Shown: positions 24,585 through 33,115, counted from the stretch's first letter. The stretch: DNA of 64,000 nucleotides from UBA10324 sp038326325 (GCA_038326325.1 JBBQJW010000005.1:113698-177697), one strand, 5' to 3'. The notes: generated from the letters alone by a model not told the origin. Numbers and translations: made by a program.

Positions 24585-25160
24585 TTAATTTTTTCTATCG
24601 TCTAAAAATTCATCCACTGCTTTTACTGCTTCTTCCAGCGCATCGTGTAAATTGTCGTTCACAATTGTTTGGTCGAAATATTCTTCGAACTCCAATTCGT
24701 AATGTGCTTTGGTAATTCGTTCTTCAATTTTTGATAATTCTTCTGTTGCGCGATTGCGCAGGCGCTGATCTAAAATTTCTGTTGACGGTGGTTTAATAAA
24801 AAGTGCCAATGAACTTTCGCCGAAATTTTTTTTCAGATTCATTGCACCTTTCACATCCACATCAAAAACCACTGTTTTTCCCTCTTTCCACAACCGTGTT
24901 ACTTCTTCCATCAATGTGCCATAAAAGGTATGGTGATACACTTCTTCATATTCAACAAACTCTTTGTTCTCAACACGGCTTTTAAATTCTTCGAGTGAAA
25001 TAAAATAATAATCAATGCCATCAATTTCTCCCGGTCTCGGCGCGCGCGTTGTGGCTGAAACTGAAAATGCCAATTGATGAAAGCGTGACAACAAGTGTTT
25101 TACAATTGTTGTTTTGCCTGCACCAGATGGAGCTGTTACAATTATGACTTTCGGCAACAT
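24585..25160 (-). CDS. gmk: Guanylate kinase
   Basis: The 191-residue enzyme phosphorylates GMP to GDP. The P-loop is VTAPSGAGKTTIVKHLL (residues about 7-23). The GMP-binding segment RAPRPGEIDGIDYYFISLEEF, EYEEVYHHTFYGT, the DVDVKGAMNLKK motif and the lid RLRNRATEELSKIEER are all present. It is of normal length and intact. A TATTTTCG box lies five bases before the ATG, giving a very short leader. Confidence 0.96.
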   Translation of the reverse strand: MLPKVIIVTAPSGAGKTTIVKHLLSRFHQLAFSVSATTRAPRPGEIDGIDYYFISLEEFKSRVENKEFVEYEEVYHHTFYGTLMEEVTRLWKEGKTVVFDVDVKGAMNLKKNFGESSLALFIKPPSTEILDQRLRNRATEELSKIEERITKAHYELEFEEYFDQTIVNDNLHDALEEAVKAVDEFLDDRKN

Positions 25161-25165
25161 GCGGG

Positions 25166-25173
25166 CGAAAATA
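25166..25173 (-). promoter_or_regulatory. gmk -7 box (TATTTTCG)
   Basis: TATTTTCG, a TAnnTTCG variant, lies five bases before the gmk ATG on the minus strand, with the same arrangement as at nth. Confidence 0.35.
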
Positions 25174-25189
25174 GAAAAAGTGAAAAGGA

Positions 25190-25564
25190 TTAATAATAAA
25201 TCACCTCAAACGAAACACTATTGTTGGGTGTGGCCGTTTCTGATTTTTGTGTTCCGTAAACAGGGTGGGAGGAAAGAATGTAATAATACTCGTCGGGTAG
25301 TTTGTTAAAAGAAATTTTTCCGCTGTCGTTCACTGTTCCTGAATATTTCACATTCTGATTATTGGTGCGGTCGTTATCGGTGAGAAAAAGGTAAACTGTT
25401 ACACCACTAAGTGGCTTTACAGTTCCTGCTGAATCGTTTCGAAATGTTGTTACCTCCAACAAAGCACTGTGAACGGGTGTAACAGTTTCGTCCGGCTTAT
25501 CTTCTTTGCAAGAGATGAGAAAAGCGGAAAGTATAAGTGAGAATGTGAAAATCAGGCGTCGCAT
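25190..25564 (-). CDS. Small lipoprotein with carboxypeptidase-regulatory-like domain
   Basis: The 124-residue protein has a lipoprotein signal (SAFLISCKEDKP, Cys at about residue 19). A single beta-sandwich follows with GVTVYLFLTDNDRTN and GTVNDSGKISFNKLPDEYYYILSSHP. That pattern (variable strand, then a small turn, then F-x-x-L-P-x-G/E-Y) is the layout of transthyretin- or carboxypeptidase-regulatory-like domains found on Bacteroidota surface proteins. The specific role is unknown. It ends 29 bases before the gmk ATG and might share transcription with it. Confidence 0.7.
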   Translation of the reverse strand: MRRLIFTFSLILSAFLISCKEDKPDETVTPVHSALLEVTTFRNDSAGTVKPLSGVTVYLFLTDNDRTNNQNVKYSGTVNDSGKISFNKLPDEYYYILSSHPVYGTQKSETATPNNSVSFEVIYY

Positions 25565-25652
25565 TTCTGAAATTTATTGGGGGGGAGTGGGATTAATTCT
25601 TCATCAATTATAAGATTATTAAAATTGGGAGGGGCGAAGCCGTGATGATTTA

Positions 25653-26198
25653 TTATTTGTTGAAATTTAATCGCAACCCCAAACTAAATGGGATATTATG
25701 TATTTGAAATATGGAACCTAAAATTTTCTGTCCGGAAGCTATTCCGAGCGAAACTTCAGACAACCCCAGCGTGAATGAAAATCTTTTGTTCGGATTAAAT
25801 TCAAACTCAACTGCGAAACCTGCCGACAGTACATTATTGATTGAGTATGATGTAAGATATTGATTCTGATAAACTGTGGCTTTTTCAAAAACATGATATT
25901 CATATAAATCAAACGAAGGGGTAAAGAATATTTTTTTTGTACACTGCCATTTTATCGTGATACCGGATTTGACTGTCACAGAATTAGCAGGTGTTCCTTC
26001 GCGCTCAAATGTTGGATACAATATTCCTGCGTTAAAAAAAATATTTCTTTTTAGGGGATGCTGAAAGGTTATCTGAGGTATTAAGAAATTAACGCCGATT
26101 GAATTTTTTGGAACAAGTGTATCAGACAATAAAATTTCCTGACCGAAAGAAAATTCGGTTTGAATAAAACAGAATAACAATACCAAAATTATTTTCAT
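25653..26198 (-). CDS. Hypothetical outer-membrane beta-barrel-like protein
   Basis: The 181-residue product has a signal peptide (about 1-19, ending SFGQ). Alternating polar and hydrophobic residues run through the rest (for example SFTLGLSEVSLGIASG) and it ends FSLGLRLNFNK, with an aromatic close to the C-terminus as in barrel proteins. I recognise no family. It resembles in style the next gene upstream (26396-27049), so the two may be related small barrels. Confidence 0.6.
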   Translation of the reverse strand: MKIILVLLFCFIQTEFSFGQEILLSDTLVPKNSIGVNFLIPQITFQHPLKRNIFFNAGILYPTFEREGTPANSVTVKSGITIKWQCTKKIFFTPSFDLYEYHVFEKATVYQNQYLTSYSINNVLSAGFAVEFEFNPNKRFSFTLGLSEVSLGIASGQKILGSIFQIHNIPFSLGLRLNFNK

Positions 26199-26239
26199 TT
26201 CCGTTTTTGCTTACTGCTCAGTGCAAGTTAATGAATAGC

Positions 26240-26376
26240 GTTCGCAATTTGCAATTGTGAACGAGGACGAGTAAAAATTATTTCATCCAATCCGTTCAGC
26301 GCGATTGCAATCGCACTGCATTGAATACTCCGATTTAAAATCGGATTTCTTAGCTGAGCTCGATTACAAATCAAGC
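26240..26376. repeat. Row of four palindromes, REP-like
   Basis: The spacer between two small envelope genes holds four palindromes in series. They are GTTCgCAATT/AATTGtGAAC (26240-26262), the perfect GCGATTGCAATCGC (26301-26314), the perfect TCCGATTTAAAATCGGA (26329-26345) and GCTcGATT/AATCaAGC (26357-26376). The shared GATT-to-AATC core and even spacing suggest a repetitive extragenic element, not a terminator for one gene. Confidence 0.6.
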
Positions 26377-26395
26377 ACAACAGGTTCTGATAATA

Positions 26396-27049
26396 CTATT
26401 GAGTTGGTGCTGGTGTAGTGGAAAGTTTTTTACACCCGAAATTATATCCAACCTTCAGATACAAAGTATTTGGATTTAATTTTTGAGAATAATTCTCAAT
26501 GGTGAGTTTCATTCCACTCGTATTCGCGCCCAATGCGACAGTTAGGTGTGAGATTGGTTTGAATTGTATTTCCGTTCCGGCAATTATGCCGTTTGGAGTT
26601 TTTTGGAAACTGATATTGTAATTTGAAGTGTCAGAACTTGTACAACTCCATGTGATTTTTTGAGTGGAAGATTTGCAGTTAAAAGAATACTGATAACCGG
26701 CAAATATTTTCCACGACAGAGTCTGCTTCTTATTTTCCAATAACGAAATCAATAAGCATAAAGAAGGTGAAAGAAAGCGGTAGGTCTGTGTATCGAAAGT
26801 TTCGTAACAAAACTGCTGAAATGAAAGAGGACTGTATTTAAAACTTGAGTAATCTGAATTTGCAATCACACCAATATTTCTCCATAATTTTTTTTCGAAA
26901 TAAATACCCGACGAATGCCCGACAATTCTTTCGTGACTATAAAAATGAAAATAACTAATTCCAGAACTAACTCCGATAGTTTGAGCAATAAGATTTTTAT
27001 TTCCGAATTGGAAAAGAGAAACAAAAATCAGGAACAGAATTTTTTTCAT
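26396..27049 (-). CDS. Hypothetical outer-membrane protein
   Basis: From ATG 27049 (MKKILFLIFVSLFQFG) the protein has 217 residues with a clear signal peptide ending IAQ. The remainder has beta-strand character (GISYFHFYSHER, ISHLTVALGANTSGMKLTIEN, TLYLKVGYNFGCKK) typical of a small outer-membrane barrel. A longer frame to 27100 would put 17 residues before the signal peptide, which is unlikely. Three Cys pairs in the middle (for example FCYETF, SLCLL, CKSSTQ) are unusual for a barrel. Function unknown. Confidence 0.6.
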   Translation of the reverse strand: MKKILFLIFVSLFQFGNKNLIAQTIGVSSGISYFHFYSHERIVGHSSGIYFEKKLWRNIGVIANSDYSSFKYSPLSFQQFCYETFDTQTYRFLSPSLCLLISLLENKKQTLSWKIFAGYQYSFNCKSSTQKITWSCTSSDTSNYNISFQKTPNGIIAGTEIQFKPISHLTVALGANTSGMKLTIENYSQKLNPNTLYLKVGYNFGCKKLSTTPAPTQ

Positions 27050-27104
27050 ACTCAATTCAAAGACTCTATTAACTTTAGAAAGGCTGCATTCATTTAGCAA
27101 TTCT

Positions 27105-27149
27105 TCACAACTTCTCCAGCATCCGATTCATATTCACTCGCTCAGTAAT
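27105..27149 (-). pseudogene. Degenerate second copy of the glyS 3' end
   Basis: Read on the minus strand, this short stretch encodes ITERVNMNRMLEKL followed by a stop. The real glycyl-tRNA synthetase ends IVDEKVNMNRVLEKL and stop. Over the last 39 bases about 32 agree, including a 15-base exact run. It lies about 400 bases downstream of the true 3' end, just after a truncated PIN toxin gene. Confidence 0.65.
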
Positions 27150-27271
27150 TAAACAGTTATCACAATTGAATCGAGCCCGGCAATATTTTTCAGAAATGAT
27201 TTGACTGAATTGTTTCCTTCAAGAATATAAACCAGAATGTTGGTGTCGGCTAAATAATCAATGCCACTCAT
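27149..27271 (-). pseudogene. Truncated PIN-domain toxin (VapC remnant)
   Basis: The frame of 40 residues begins MSGIDYLADTNILVYILEG, the N-terminal strand and first Asp motif of a PIN toxin, and stops after IVITV. Intact VapC proteins have about 130 residues and three further acidic positions, all missing here. Its ATG overlaps the end of the upstream antitoxin-like gene. After its stop the DNA runs directly into the glyS-like tail, so the toxin has been cut short by a rearrangement. Confidence 0.75.
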
Positions 27272-27428
27272 TACGATTTTCTTTTTGATAAGAAAGACCG
27301 TCAATGCCACGCTTTAATGCTCCAAAGTATTTTGTTAAACCAGCAGTAGTTTTTCCTTTTCTCCGAAGCAATTTTTTTGCCCGTGCAATTTCTTTTACAG
27401 AAGATTTTCTCTTGATAACAACAGTCAT
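27258..27428 (-). CDS. Antitoxin-like small protein, partner of the truncated toxin
   Basis: The 56-residue product starts MTVVIKRKSSVKEIARAKK and ends GLSYQKENRNEWH. It overlaps the toxin remnant start by 14 bases. It is basic, with a central GKTTAGLTKYFGALKRGIDGL segment resembling small VapB-type antitoxins of Bacteroidota. It seems intact while its toxin is not, so it may be a solitary leftover or protect against a related toxin elsewhere. It shares no obvious sequence with the antitoxin at 9468. Confidence 0.6.
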   Translation of the reverse strand: MTVVIKRKSSVKEIARAKKLLRRKGKTTAGLTKYFGALKRGIDGLSYQKENRNEWH

Positions 27429-27499
27429 ACTTTGTGATTGTGATGAACAAACTTATGAAAACTAATTTTCATTCTATCTCAAACTATTCGATTTTCATT

Positions 27500-29041
27500 T
27501 TACAATTTCTCCAGTACCCGATTCATATTCACCTTCTCATCCACAATTTTCAGAATATCATTTACTGCTATGCGCTCCTGCTTCATGCTGTCGCGCTCGC
27601 GAAGTGTAACAGTGTTGTCTTGTAAAGTCTGGTGGTCAATAGTAATACAGTAAGGAGTTCCAATGGCATCGTGGCGGCGGTAGCGCTTGCCAATGGTGTC
27701 TTTCTCTTCGTAGTGGCAGAGATGAAATGGTTTCAGCTTGTTAAATATTTCCATTCCCTTTTCAGGCAGTCCATCTTTATTCAACAGCGGAAGCACAGCC
27801 ACTTTCACAGGCGCAAGCGCGTGAGGCAAACTCAGCACCGTGCGCTCGCTACCATCTTCTAATTTTTCAGTTTTAAGCGAAGAAGAAAAAACAGCGAGAA
27901 ACATTCTGTCGAGCCCGATACTTGTTTCAATCACATAGGGCACATAACTCTCGTTCAGTTCGGGGTCGAAGTATTGCAATTTCTTTCCGCTGAATTTTTC
28001 GTGACTGCTTAAATCAAAATCACTGCGTGAGTGAATGCCTTCCAGTTCTTTAAAGCCAAACGGAAATTCAAATTCAATATCGCAAGCGGCTTTTGCATAG
28101 TGAGCCAATTTCAGATGGTCGTGAAAGCGATATTTTTTTTCGGAGATGCCGAGTGCCTGATGCCATTTTATGCGCTGCTCTTTCCAGAAGTTATACCACT
28201 TTGTTTCGCTACCCGGGCGAATGAAGAACTGCATTTCCATTTGCTCGAACTCGCGCATACGGAAAATAAATTGCCGCGCTACAATCTCATTGCGAAACGC
28301 TTTTCCGGTTTGCGCAATGCCGAAAGGAATTTTCATTCTGCCTGTTTTCTGCACATTCAAAAAGTTCACGAAAATTCCCTGTGCGGTTTCGGGGCGCAGA
28401 TAAATAGTATTCGCTTCTTCACTCACCGAACCAATGGAAGTGCTGAACATTAAATTGAACTGACGAACATCAGTCCAGTTGCGTGTGCCGCCCACAGGGC
28501 AAACAATTTCAAGGTCAATGATTATTTGCTTTACATCCGCTAGGTCATTCGCTTCGAGTGCGGTTTTAAATCGCGTGTTGATGTCATCAATCTTTTTCTG
28601 ATTCTCCATCACGCGCGGATTAGTAACGCGATACATTTTCTCATCGAACGATTCACCGAATTTTATTCTCGATTTCTCTACTTCCTTTTCAATCTTCGCT
28701 TCAATCTTCGCAATGTGATCTTCAATCAGCACATCGGCGCGGTATCTTTTTTTCGAATCCTTATTATCAATTAGCGGGTCGTTAAACGCATCCACATGTC
28801 CGCTTGCTTTCCAAACTGTCGGGTGCATAAAAATGGCAGCATCAATGCCCACGATATTTTCGTGCATCTGCACCATTGATTTCCACCAATATTCACGGAT
28901 GTTTTTTTTCAACTCGACTCCATTCTGTCCGTAATCATAAACCGAACTCAGCCCATCATAAATTTCACTCGACTGAAAAATGAAACCGTATTCTTTCGCA
29001 TGCGAAATAATTTCTTTGAATAAATCTTTTTGTTCTGCCAT
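27500..29041 (-). CDS. glyQS: Glycyl-tRNA synthetase, homodimeric type
   Basis: The 513-residue protein is the single-chain class II enzyme (archaeal/eukaryal-like dimer type) that charges tRNA-Gly. Seen are the N-terminal GFIFQSSEIYDGLSSVYDYG, the YLRPETAQGIFVNF motif, IAQTGKAFRNEI with a class II motif 2 Arg, the FIRPGSE insert, and GLDRMFLAVF for motif 3. The anticodon-binding C-terminal region contains CHYEEKDTIGKRYRRHD and ends VNMNRVLEKL. A TACATTTG box lies seven bases before the ATG. Downstream on the same strand lies the decayed toxin-antitoxin locus that contains a second copy of its terminal codons. Confidence 0.96.
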   Translation of the reverse strand: MAEQKDLFKEIISHAKEYGFIFQSSEIYDGLSSVYDYGQNGVELKKNIREYWWKSMVQMHENIVGIDAAIFMHPTVWKASGHVDAFNDPLIDNKDSKKRYRADVLIEDHIAKIEAKIEKEVEKSRIKFGESFDEKMYRVTNPRVMENQKKIDDINTRFKTALEANDLADVKQIIIDLEIVCPVGGTRNWTDVRQFNLMFSTSIGSVSEEANTIYLRPETAQGIFVNFLNVQKTGRMKIPFGIAQTGKAFRNEIVARQFIFRMREFEQMEMQFFIRPGSETKWYNFWKEQRIKWHQALGISEKKYRFHDHLKLAHYAKAACDIEFEFPFGFKELEGIHSRSDFDLSSHEKFSGKKLQYFDPELNESYVPYVIETSIGLDRMFLAVFSSSLKTEKLEDGSERTVLSLPHALAPVKVAVLPLLNKDGLPEKGMEIFNKLKPFHLCHYEEKDTIGKRYRRHDAIGTPYCITIDHQTLQDNTVTLRERDSMKQERIAVNDILKIVDEKVNMNRVLEKL

Positions 29042-29048
29042 AGGGCGG

Positions 29049-29056
29049 CAAATGTA
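29049..29056 (-). promoter_or_regulatory. glyQS -7 box (TACATTTG)
   Basis: TACATTTG on the minus strand lies seven bases before the synthetase ATG and matches TAnnTTTG. No -33 TTG at the proper spacing is seen. Confidence 0.45.
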
Positions 29057-29090
29057 ATTTGAAGATTGCTATTCTTTAAAAATTAACGAT

Positions 29091-29154
29091 AGAGTAGCTC
29101 AGAGTTATTCAAAGAGTAAAAGAGAGTTCATCAAAAAAAACTCTGTGCTACTCT
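29091..29154. repeat. Inverted repeat in a phrase-repeat spacer (CTCTGTG)
   Basis: Arms AGAGTAGCTCAGAGTT (29091-29106) and AACTCTGTGCTACTCT (29139-29154) pair at 15 of 16 positions. The phrase CTCTGTG recurs again to about 29183. The stretch lies between two same-strand genes and looks like a degenerate intergenic repeat. Confidence 0.5.
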
Positions 29155-29191
29155 GTGATGTATTTACTCAGTGTACTCTGTGGTTAAGAAA

Positions 29192-29668
29192 CTAAAAATC
29201 TTGAATCAAAATTTCTTTTGAATTTTTTTCACCGATAATTCTATACATCACTGCTTCTAATATTTCGAGGGCTTCGTTTAAACCTGCGCGATCATCTAAA
29301 AATAAATTTGCATAAATTTTATTTTGATTTCCATAAGGCAAATCGACCGGATTGTTATTAATAGTATCTAATTCAATTCCGAGAAACTTGAATCTGTTTT
29401 TGATTTCGTCGTAGCGGTCTTCGTTACATGCAGTGAAACACACAATGAAAGCGCCTGCGTGTTTCGCCATTTTTAAATCCTCCACAATTCTTAACGCATG
29501 TATATCCTCTTCTCGGTGCATTCTCCAAGGAGATATAGTATCATCATAATCCACCGCGATAATAATTTTTCCATGCTGCTTCCATTCAACATATAACCTT
29601 TCAATGTATTTCGATAATTCTTTTCTGCCTTCAGAAGGAATTGCAGTTTCGTTTTGAGGAGTATTCAT
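29192..29668 (-). CDS. HAD-like hydrolase
   Basis: The 158-residue protein has the HAD phosphatase core. Motif I is IIIAVDYDDTISPW (DxDxT with the nucleophile Asp), motif II is the Thr in VCFTACNEDR, and the acidic motif is LFLDDRAGLNEAL. It is small and has no large cap domain. Such proteins hydrolyse small phosphate esters; the substrate cannot be predicted. It lies between glyQS and the TonB receptor gene, separated from both by repeat-containing spacers, so is probably transcribed on its own. Confidence 0.75.
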   Translation of the reverse strand: MNTPQNETAIPSEGRKELSKYIERLYVEWKQHGKIIIAVDYDDTISPWRMHREEDIHALRIVEDLKMAKHAGAFIVCFTACNEDRYDEIKNRFKFLGIELDTINNNPVDLPYGNQNKIYANLFLDDRAGLNEALEILEAVMYRIIGEKNSKEILIQDF

Positions 29669-29789
29669 TTCAATAGATTTTCTGGTGTAAAATTATGTGC
29701 AATTGATGGATTAAAAAGTCAAAGAAATATTTTTGTCTTTTGAGAAAAATTGGTGCAAAAAAATTTACCTGAAGTTTTAGGAGTTAGGT

Positions 29790-29827
29790 AGGAGTAATAT
29801 GAGTTTTTAAAAACTCCCATTACTCCT
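29790..29827. repeat. Long near-perfect palindrome after the TonB receptor gene
   Basis: AGGAGTAAT, two bases, GAGTTTTT is immediately followed by AAAAACTC, two bases, ATTACTCCT. There is no loop, and 17 of 19 arm positions pair. Flanking DNA repeats the words GGAGT and ACTCC. It may stop transcription from the receptor gene or be an intergenic repeat. Confidence 0.55.
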
Positions 29828-29862
29828 TTGTGGTTACTCCCATGACTCTTAGTTAAAAAATT

Positions 29863-32328
29863 CTAATCTGCTTTTTTCAAGCCAAACGGCACATTCAATT
29901 TCAAACTGATGTTGCGCCCCATTTCGTACATTCCTATTCTGCCAGTAACATTATTCGGGTCGCCGTATTTCAGGCGGCTCATGTTATTCTGATAAGCGGC
30001 ATCAGTAAGGTTACTCATATAAACGAAAACAGAAAACAGTGTTGCTTTCTTCGAGCAAACATCGGTTCCGATTCCAACATTTAGTATAGTGTAAGCAGGT
30101 GTAACAGTTTCGTCGCCGAACTTGTAATAGATTTTGTTTTGCTCGAAGCAATGTTCCACATCAAAGCGGAAATAAGAATGTTGTAAGGCGGTGCATAATT
30201 TTTTCGCGCTGAACTCAATACCCGAAACCAATTTGAACGGGGGTGTGTAAGGAAGATACTTTGTTGAGTCGCCTTGATTTTTCTGAATAGCATTGAGCAT
30301 TGAAAAAGTATTGTTGAACTGAAACCATGCTGCTTTTTGCGGATGAATATTTAAAGTCAATTCTGCTCCGGTTAAAACTGCATCTCCGGAAATAAATTTG
30401 AAAGTTGGTCCGTCGCTCGCTGCCATTACATCGGTACGAATGCTGTCACCGCCAAGCACGCTCGCTAATTTCACGGGGAAAATATAATTCATGATGTTGT
30501 TGTCAAACACATTTAACTCAGCAGAAATATCTTTTGAGTTGACACCGACTGTTACATCGATCTGCAAACTGCTTTCAGGTTTTAAAGTCGGGTCGCCGAT
30601 TTCATAGAATGGAGTTCCGTCGTGAATACCATTGCTTCCGCTCTCTGCAATATTTGGCGCGCGAAAACCACGCGACAAATTCAACTTGCCGTAAAATGAT
30701 TTTGTAAAATCGTAAGCAAGCCCCAAACTACCTGATACACCTGCGAAGGTGCTGTTGTATTCTATGAAGCGATGAGTAGCGGTTGTGTCGCCAGATGTTG
30801 TAACCGCTCCAAGCGTGTCGAGATAAAGATCATCGCCGTGCAAACTTCTGTTATCGAAACGCAAACCGCCAGCGACGGAAAGTTTGTCGAACGATTTTTT
30901 TCCAATTGCAAAAATCCCTACATCAAACAACTGATAGGCCGGCACTAAAAAAAGTAGTCCTCGATTTTCTGATGACTGCTGCATTCCATTTGCCCCGAAT
31001 GAAATTTCGAAATGATTTTTTTCAGGCAAAGTGTAACGCAAATCATAGTTGATTGTGTTGAGGAAATAATAAATATTGTAAGTGTCGAGCAGTGTTGCAT
31101 CATTCGCTTCCTCACGGTGATTTTGCTGAAAGCCAACTCGCAAGCCGAGACGACCATTTCCCAATGCAAAATCATTATCCCAAACTGCTTTGTAATGACG
31201 AACATACTGATGAATAACTAAATCATGTGAGTAAGAAATTAATTCGGTGTCGGTACAAATCACCACACTATCAGAACCATCAGAAGCCATCACATGACGA
31301 TTAAATAATCCGGTCTCACTATCTCGACCACCTTCAACAATGCCGACTCTCATATCAAAATCGCTGAAGATCAATCGTGAGTATCCCCACTTGCGATTGA
31401 TACCGATTGTTCCTTTTAAATTATTTTCTCCGAAACCTGAATTGAAAACATAACCATCATATTTATTTTGATAAGCATGAGAATCCATGTAAGTGTAACG
31501 GAGGTCCCATACAAAACCATTTTGGTTGCCTCCTAAATATGCTGAGCCACCACGCAAGCCATTATTGGTTTGATAATTTAATTGCAACTCACCTTTGATA
31601 GCACCCAATGGTAAAGTTGGTGCCGGTAAAAAATTTATTACACCAGCCATTGCATCGGAACCATAACTTAAACTACCTGGTCCGCGCATGATTTCAACTT
31701 TGTTTACCGTGTATGGATCCACTTCAATTCCGAATTCATCACCAAACTGCTGACCTTCCTGGCGAACACCATCGTTAACAACGACAACTCTATTATAACC
31801 CAATCCACGAATCACAGGCTTCGCAATGCCGGGACCGATTTCAATGAATGTTACACCAGGTACCGACTTCAGCGCTTCGATAATGTTGCACGAAGAAGTT
31901 TCATTAAAATCATTTTCGCCAATCACACTTACAGGTATCGGATTCGATTGCTGTTCAGTGGCGGATGAAACACCGGTTACAATTACTTCCTGCGTTTCAA
32001 TGCTTGACTGCTCTAATGAAAAATCAGCCGTTGGATTTTCACTCACCGAAATTTCCTTTGATTGAGTTGCGTAACCCACATATCTAACTTCAATTAAGTA
32101 AGTGCCTTTCGGAATATTTTTTATAGTGTAAGAACCATCAGCTGCTGTAACAGCTCCGATTTTAATATCAGGAATATATACAGAAGCACCTTCGAGTGCT
32201 GTACTTGTTTTGCCTTCAGTAATTTTTCCGCTCAATGAGTTTTGCCCGAAAGAAAATTGAAATTGGAAAAAGAGAATAAAAAAGAAAAACAGAAAAAGTA
32301 TTTTGTGTTTATAATTTGATTTTTTCAT
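29863..32328 (-). CDS. TonB-dependent receptor with carboxypeptidase-regulatory-like N-domain
   Basis: The 821-residue protein has a signal peptide (about 1-28, ending SFG-Q). A beta-sandwich extension of ~80 residues follows (GKITEGKTSTALEGASVYIP to FSLEQSS). The plug domain contains PGVTFIEIGPGIAKPVIRGLGYNRVVVVNDGVRQEGQQFGDE and VEIMRGPGSLSYGSDAMAGVINF. The rest is a 22-strand barrel, including GFRAPNIAESG. Receptors of this type use TonB energy to import siderophores, metals, cobalamin or glycans. The substrate is not shown. No SusD-like gene is nearby, and a small PP-ended protein gene lies upstream, which leans towards a metal chelate. Confidence 0.93.
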   Translation of the reverse strand: MKKSNYKHKILFLFFFFILFFQFQFSFGQNSLSGKITEGKTSTALEGASVYIPDIKIGAVTAADGSYTIKNIPKGTYLIEVRYVGYATQSKEISVSENPTADFSLEQSSIETQEVIVTGVSSATEQQSNPIPVSVIGENDFNETSSCNIIEALKSVPGVTFIEIGPGIAKPVIRGLGYNRVVVVNDGVRQEGQQFGDEFGIEVDPYTVNKVEIMRGPGSLSYGSDAMAGVINFLPAPTLPLGAIKGELQLNYQTNNGLRGGSAYLGGNQNGFVWDLRYTYMDSHAYQNKYDGYVFNSGFGENNLKGTIGINRKWGYSRLIFSDFDMRVGIVEGGRDSETGLFNRHVMASDGSDSVVICTDTELISYSHDLVIHQYVRHYKAVWDNDFALGNGRLGLRVGFQQNHREEANDATLLDTYNIYYFLNTINYDLRYTLPEKNHFEISFGANGMQQSSENRGLLFLVPAYQLFDVGIFAIGKKSFDKLSVAGGLRFDNRSLHGDDLYLDTLGAVTTSGDTTATHRFIEYNSTFAGVSGSLGLAYDFTKSFYGKLNLSRGFRAPNIAESGSNGIHDGTPFYEIGDPTLKPESSLQIDVTVGVNSKDISAELNVFDNNIMNYIFPVKLASVLGGDSIRTDVMAASDGPTFKFISGDAVLTGAELTLNIHPQKAAWFQFNNTFSMLNAIQKNQGDSTKYLPYTPPFKLVSGIEFSAKKLCTALQHSYFRFDVEHCFEQNKIYYKFGDETVTPAYTILNVGIGTDVCSKKATLFSVFVYMSNLTDAAYQNNMSRLKYGDPNNVTGRIGMYEMGRNISLKLNVPFGLKKAD

Positions 32329-32471
32329 TTTGATTGAATTGAAAATGTTTTTGATTGAATCATTTCTTGAAATAAAAATTAATTAAAGAATTACCATTGA
32401 ATATTTCCATACAGAAATATTCAACAGCAGTATTCAGAAATTAAATGGAAAAGTTCCTGCTTAAATAAAAT

Positions 32472-33002
32472 TCAGGAAATGAAAACTTCCGGCGGCGGAG
32501 AAAATATATTTCTGAAAGGAGATTGATAAAAAAATACTTCACTCAATAAATTATTAGAAAAAAAAAGTTGATTTGATAGAATGGAATTCAAATCAAAAAC
32601 TTTTTTGCCGCTCACATATTTCAAAATTTCGGGAGCTGCATTTTTCGTTGGAGGTGAATTGCTATTCGAATTATTTTTTTCGAATTGAGAAACTTCAGAC
32701 AGATAATTGTCTTCCTTTTCATCGCTGTAAGCAAAATAAATTATTTCTTCACCATGCTTTTCAGTTTTTACAACATCAAACATTTTATCGCTGACACTTA
32801 TTTCTTTATCACTAATCAATTTTAAATTCTTGTTAGCAGATGAAAATTCAATAAATTTTTTTGAAGCATTGTATTGAAAAGTAATAATTTCTTTCTCCGC
32901 CTGAATTTTACAAAATAGAATTCCACCACCATAAAAAAATAGAATCCTGAACGAATTAAGTGCAAGCAAAAAGGCAAAAAAGAGTGGAATCGTTTTTTTC
33001 AT
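32472..33002 (-). CDS. Small secreted protein with Pro-Pro C-terminus, upstream of TonB receptor
   Basis: This 176-residue product starts with a hydrophobic segment (PLFFAFLLALNSFRILFFY) followed by GGGILFCKIQAEKEI. A low-complexity Asn/Ser stretch lies near 110-120 and the protein ends FRNIFSPPPEVFIS. I recognise no catalytic domain. Bacteroidota TonB receptor and metal loci often carry small exported proteins with a Cys near the start and a Pro-Pro end, and this one resembles them in layout. A TAGTTTCG box lies eight bases before the ATG. It may be cotranscribed with the receptor, 144 bases downstream. Confidence 0.55.
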   Translation of the reverse strand: MKKTIPLFFAFLLALNSFRILFFYGGGILFCKIQAEKEIITFQYNASKKFIEFSSANKNLKLISDKEISVSDKMFDVVKTEKHGEEIIYFAYSDEKEDNYLSEVSQFEKNNSNSNSPPTKNAAPEILKYVSGKKVFDLNSILSNQLFFSNNLLSEVFFYQSPFRNIFSPPPEVFIS

Positions 33003-33010
33003 GCTTGTGG

Positions 33011-33018
33011 CGAAACTA
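33011..33018 (-). promoter_or_regulatory. -7 box for the small gene before the TonB receptor (TAGTTTCG)
   Basis: TAGTTTCG on the minus strand, a TAnnTTCG variant, lies eight bases before the ATG at 33002. Confidence 0.35.
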
Positions 33019-33115
33019 ATAAAATTGAGAGTTTGTGTTTATTTTTTAGCTGGAGAGGTAATATTTTTCATCATTCCAAACTGATTCATTAACTTGCTCC
33101 TCTTAATTTCGCCCC

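Noticed and set aside
29091..29154. tRNA or other structured RNA gene
   Set aside because: The inverted repeat is long but there is no cloverleaf, no CCA end and no anticodon arm. The phrase CTCTGTG repeats outside it.
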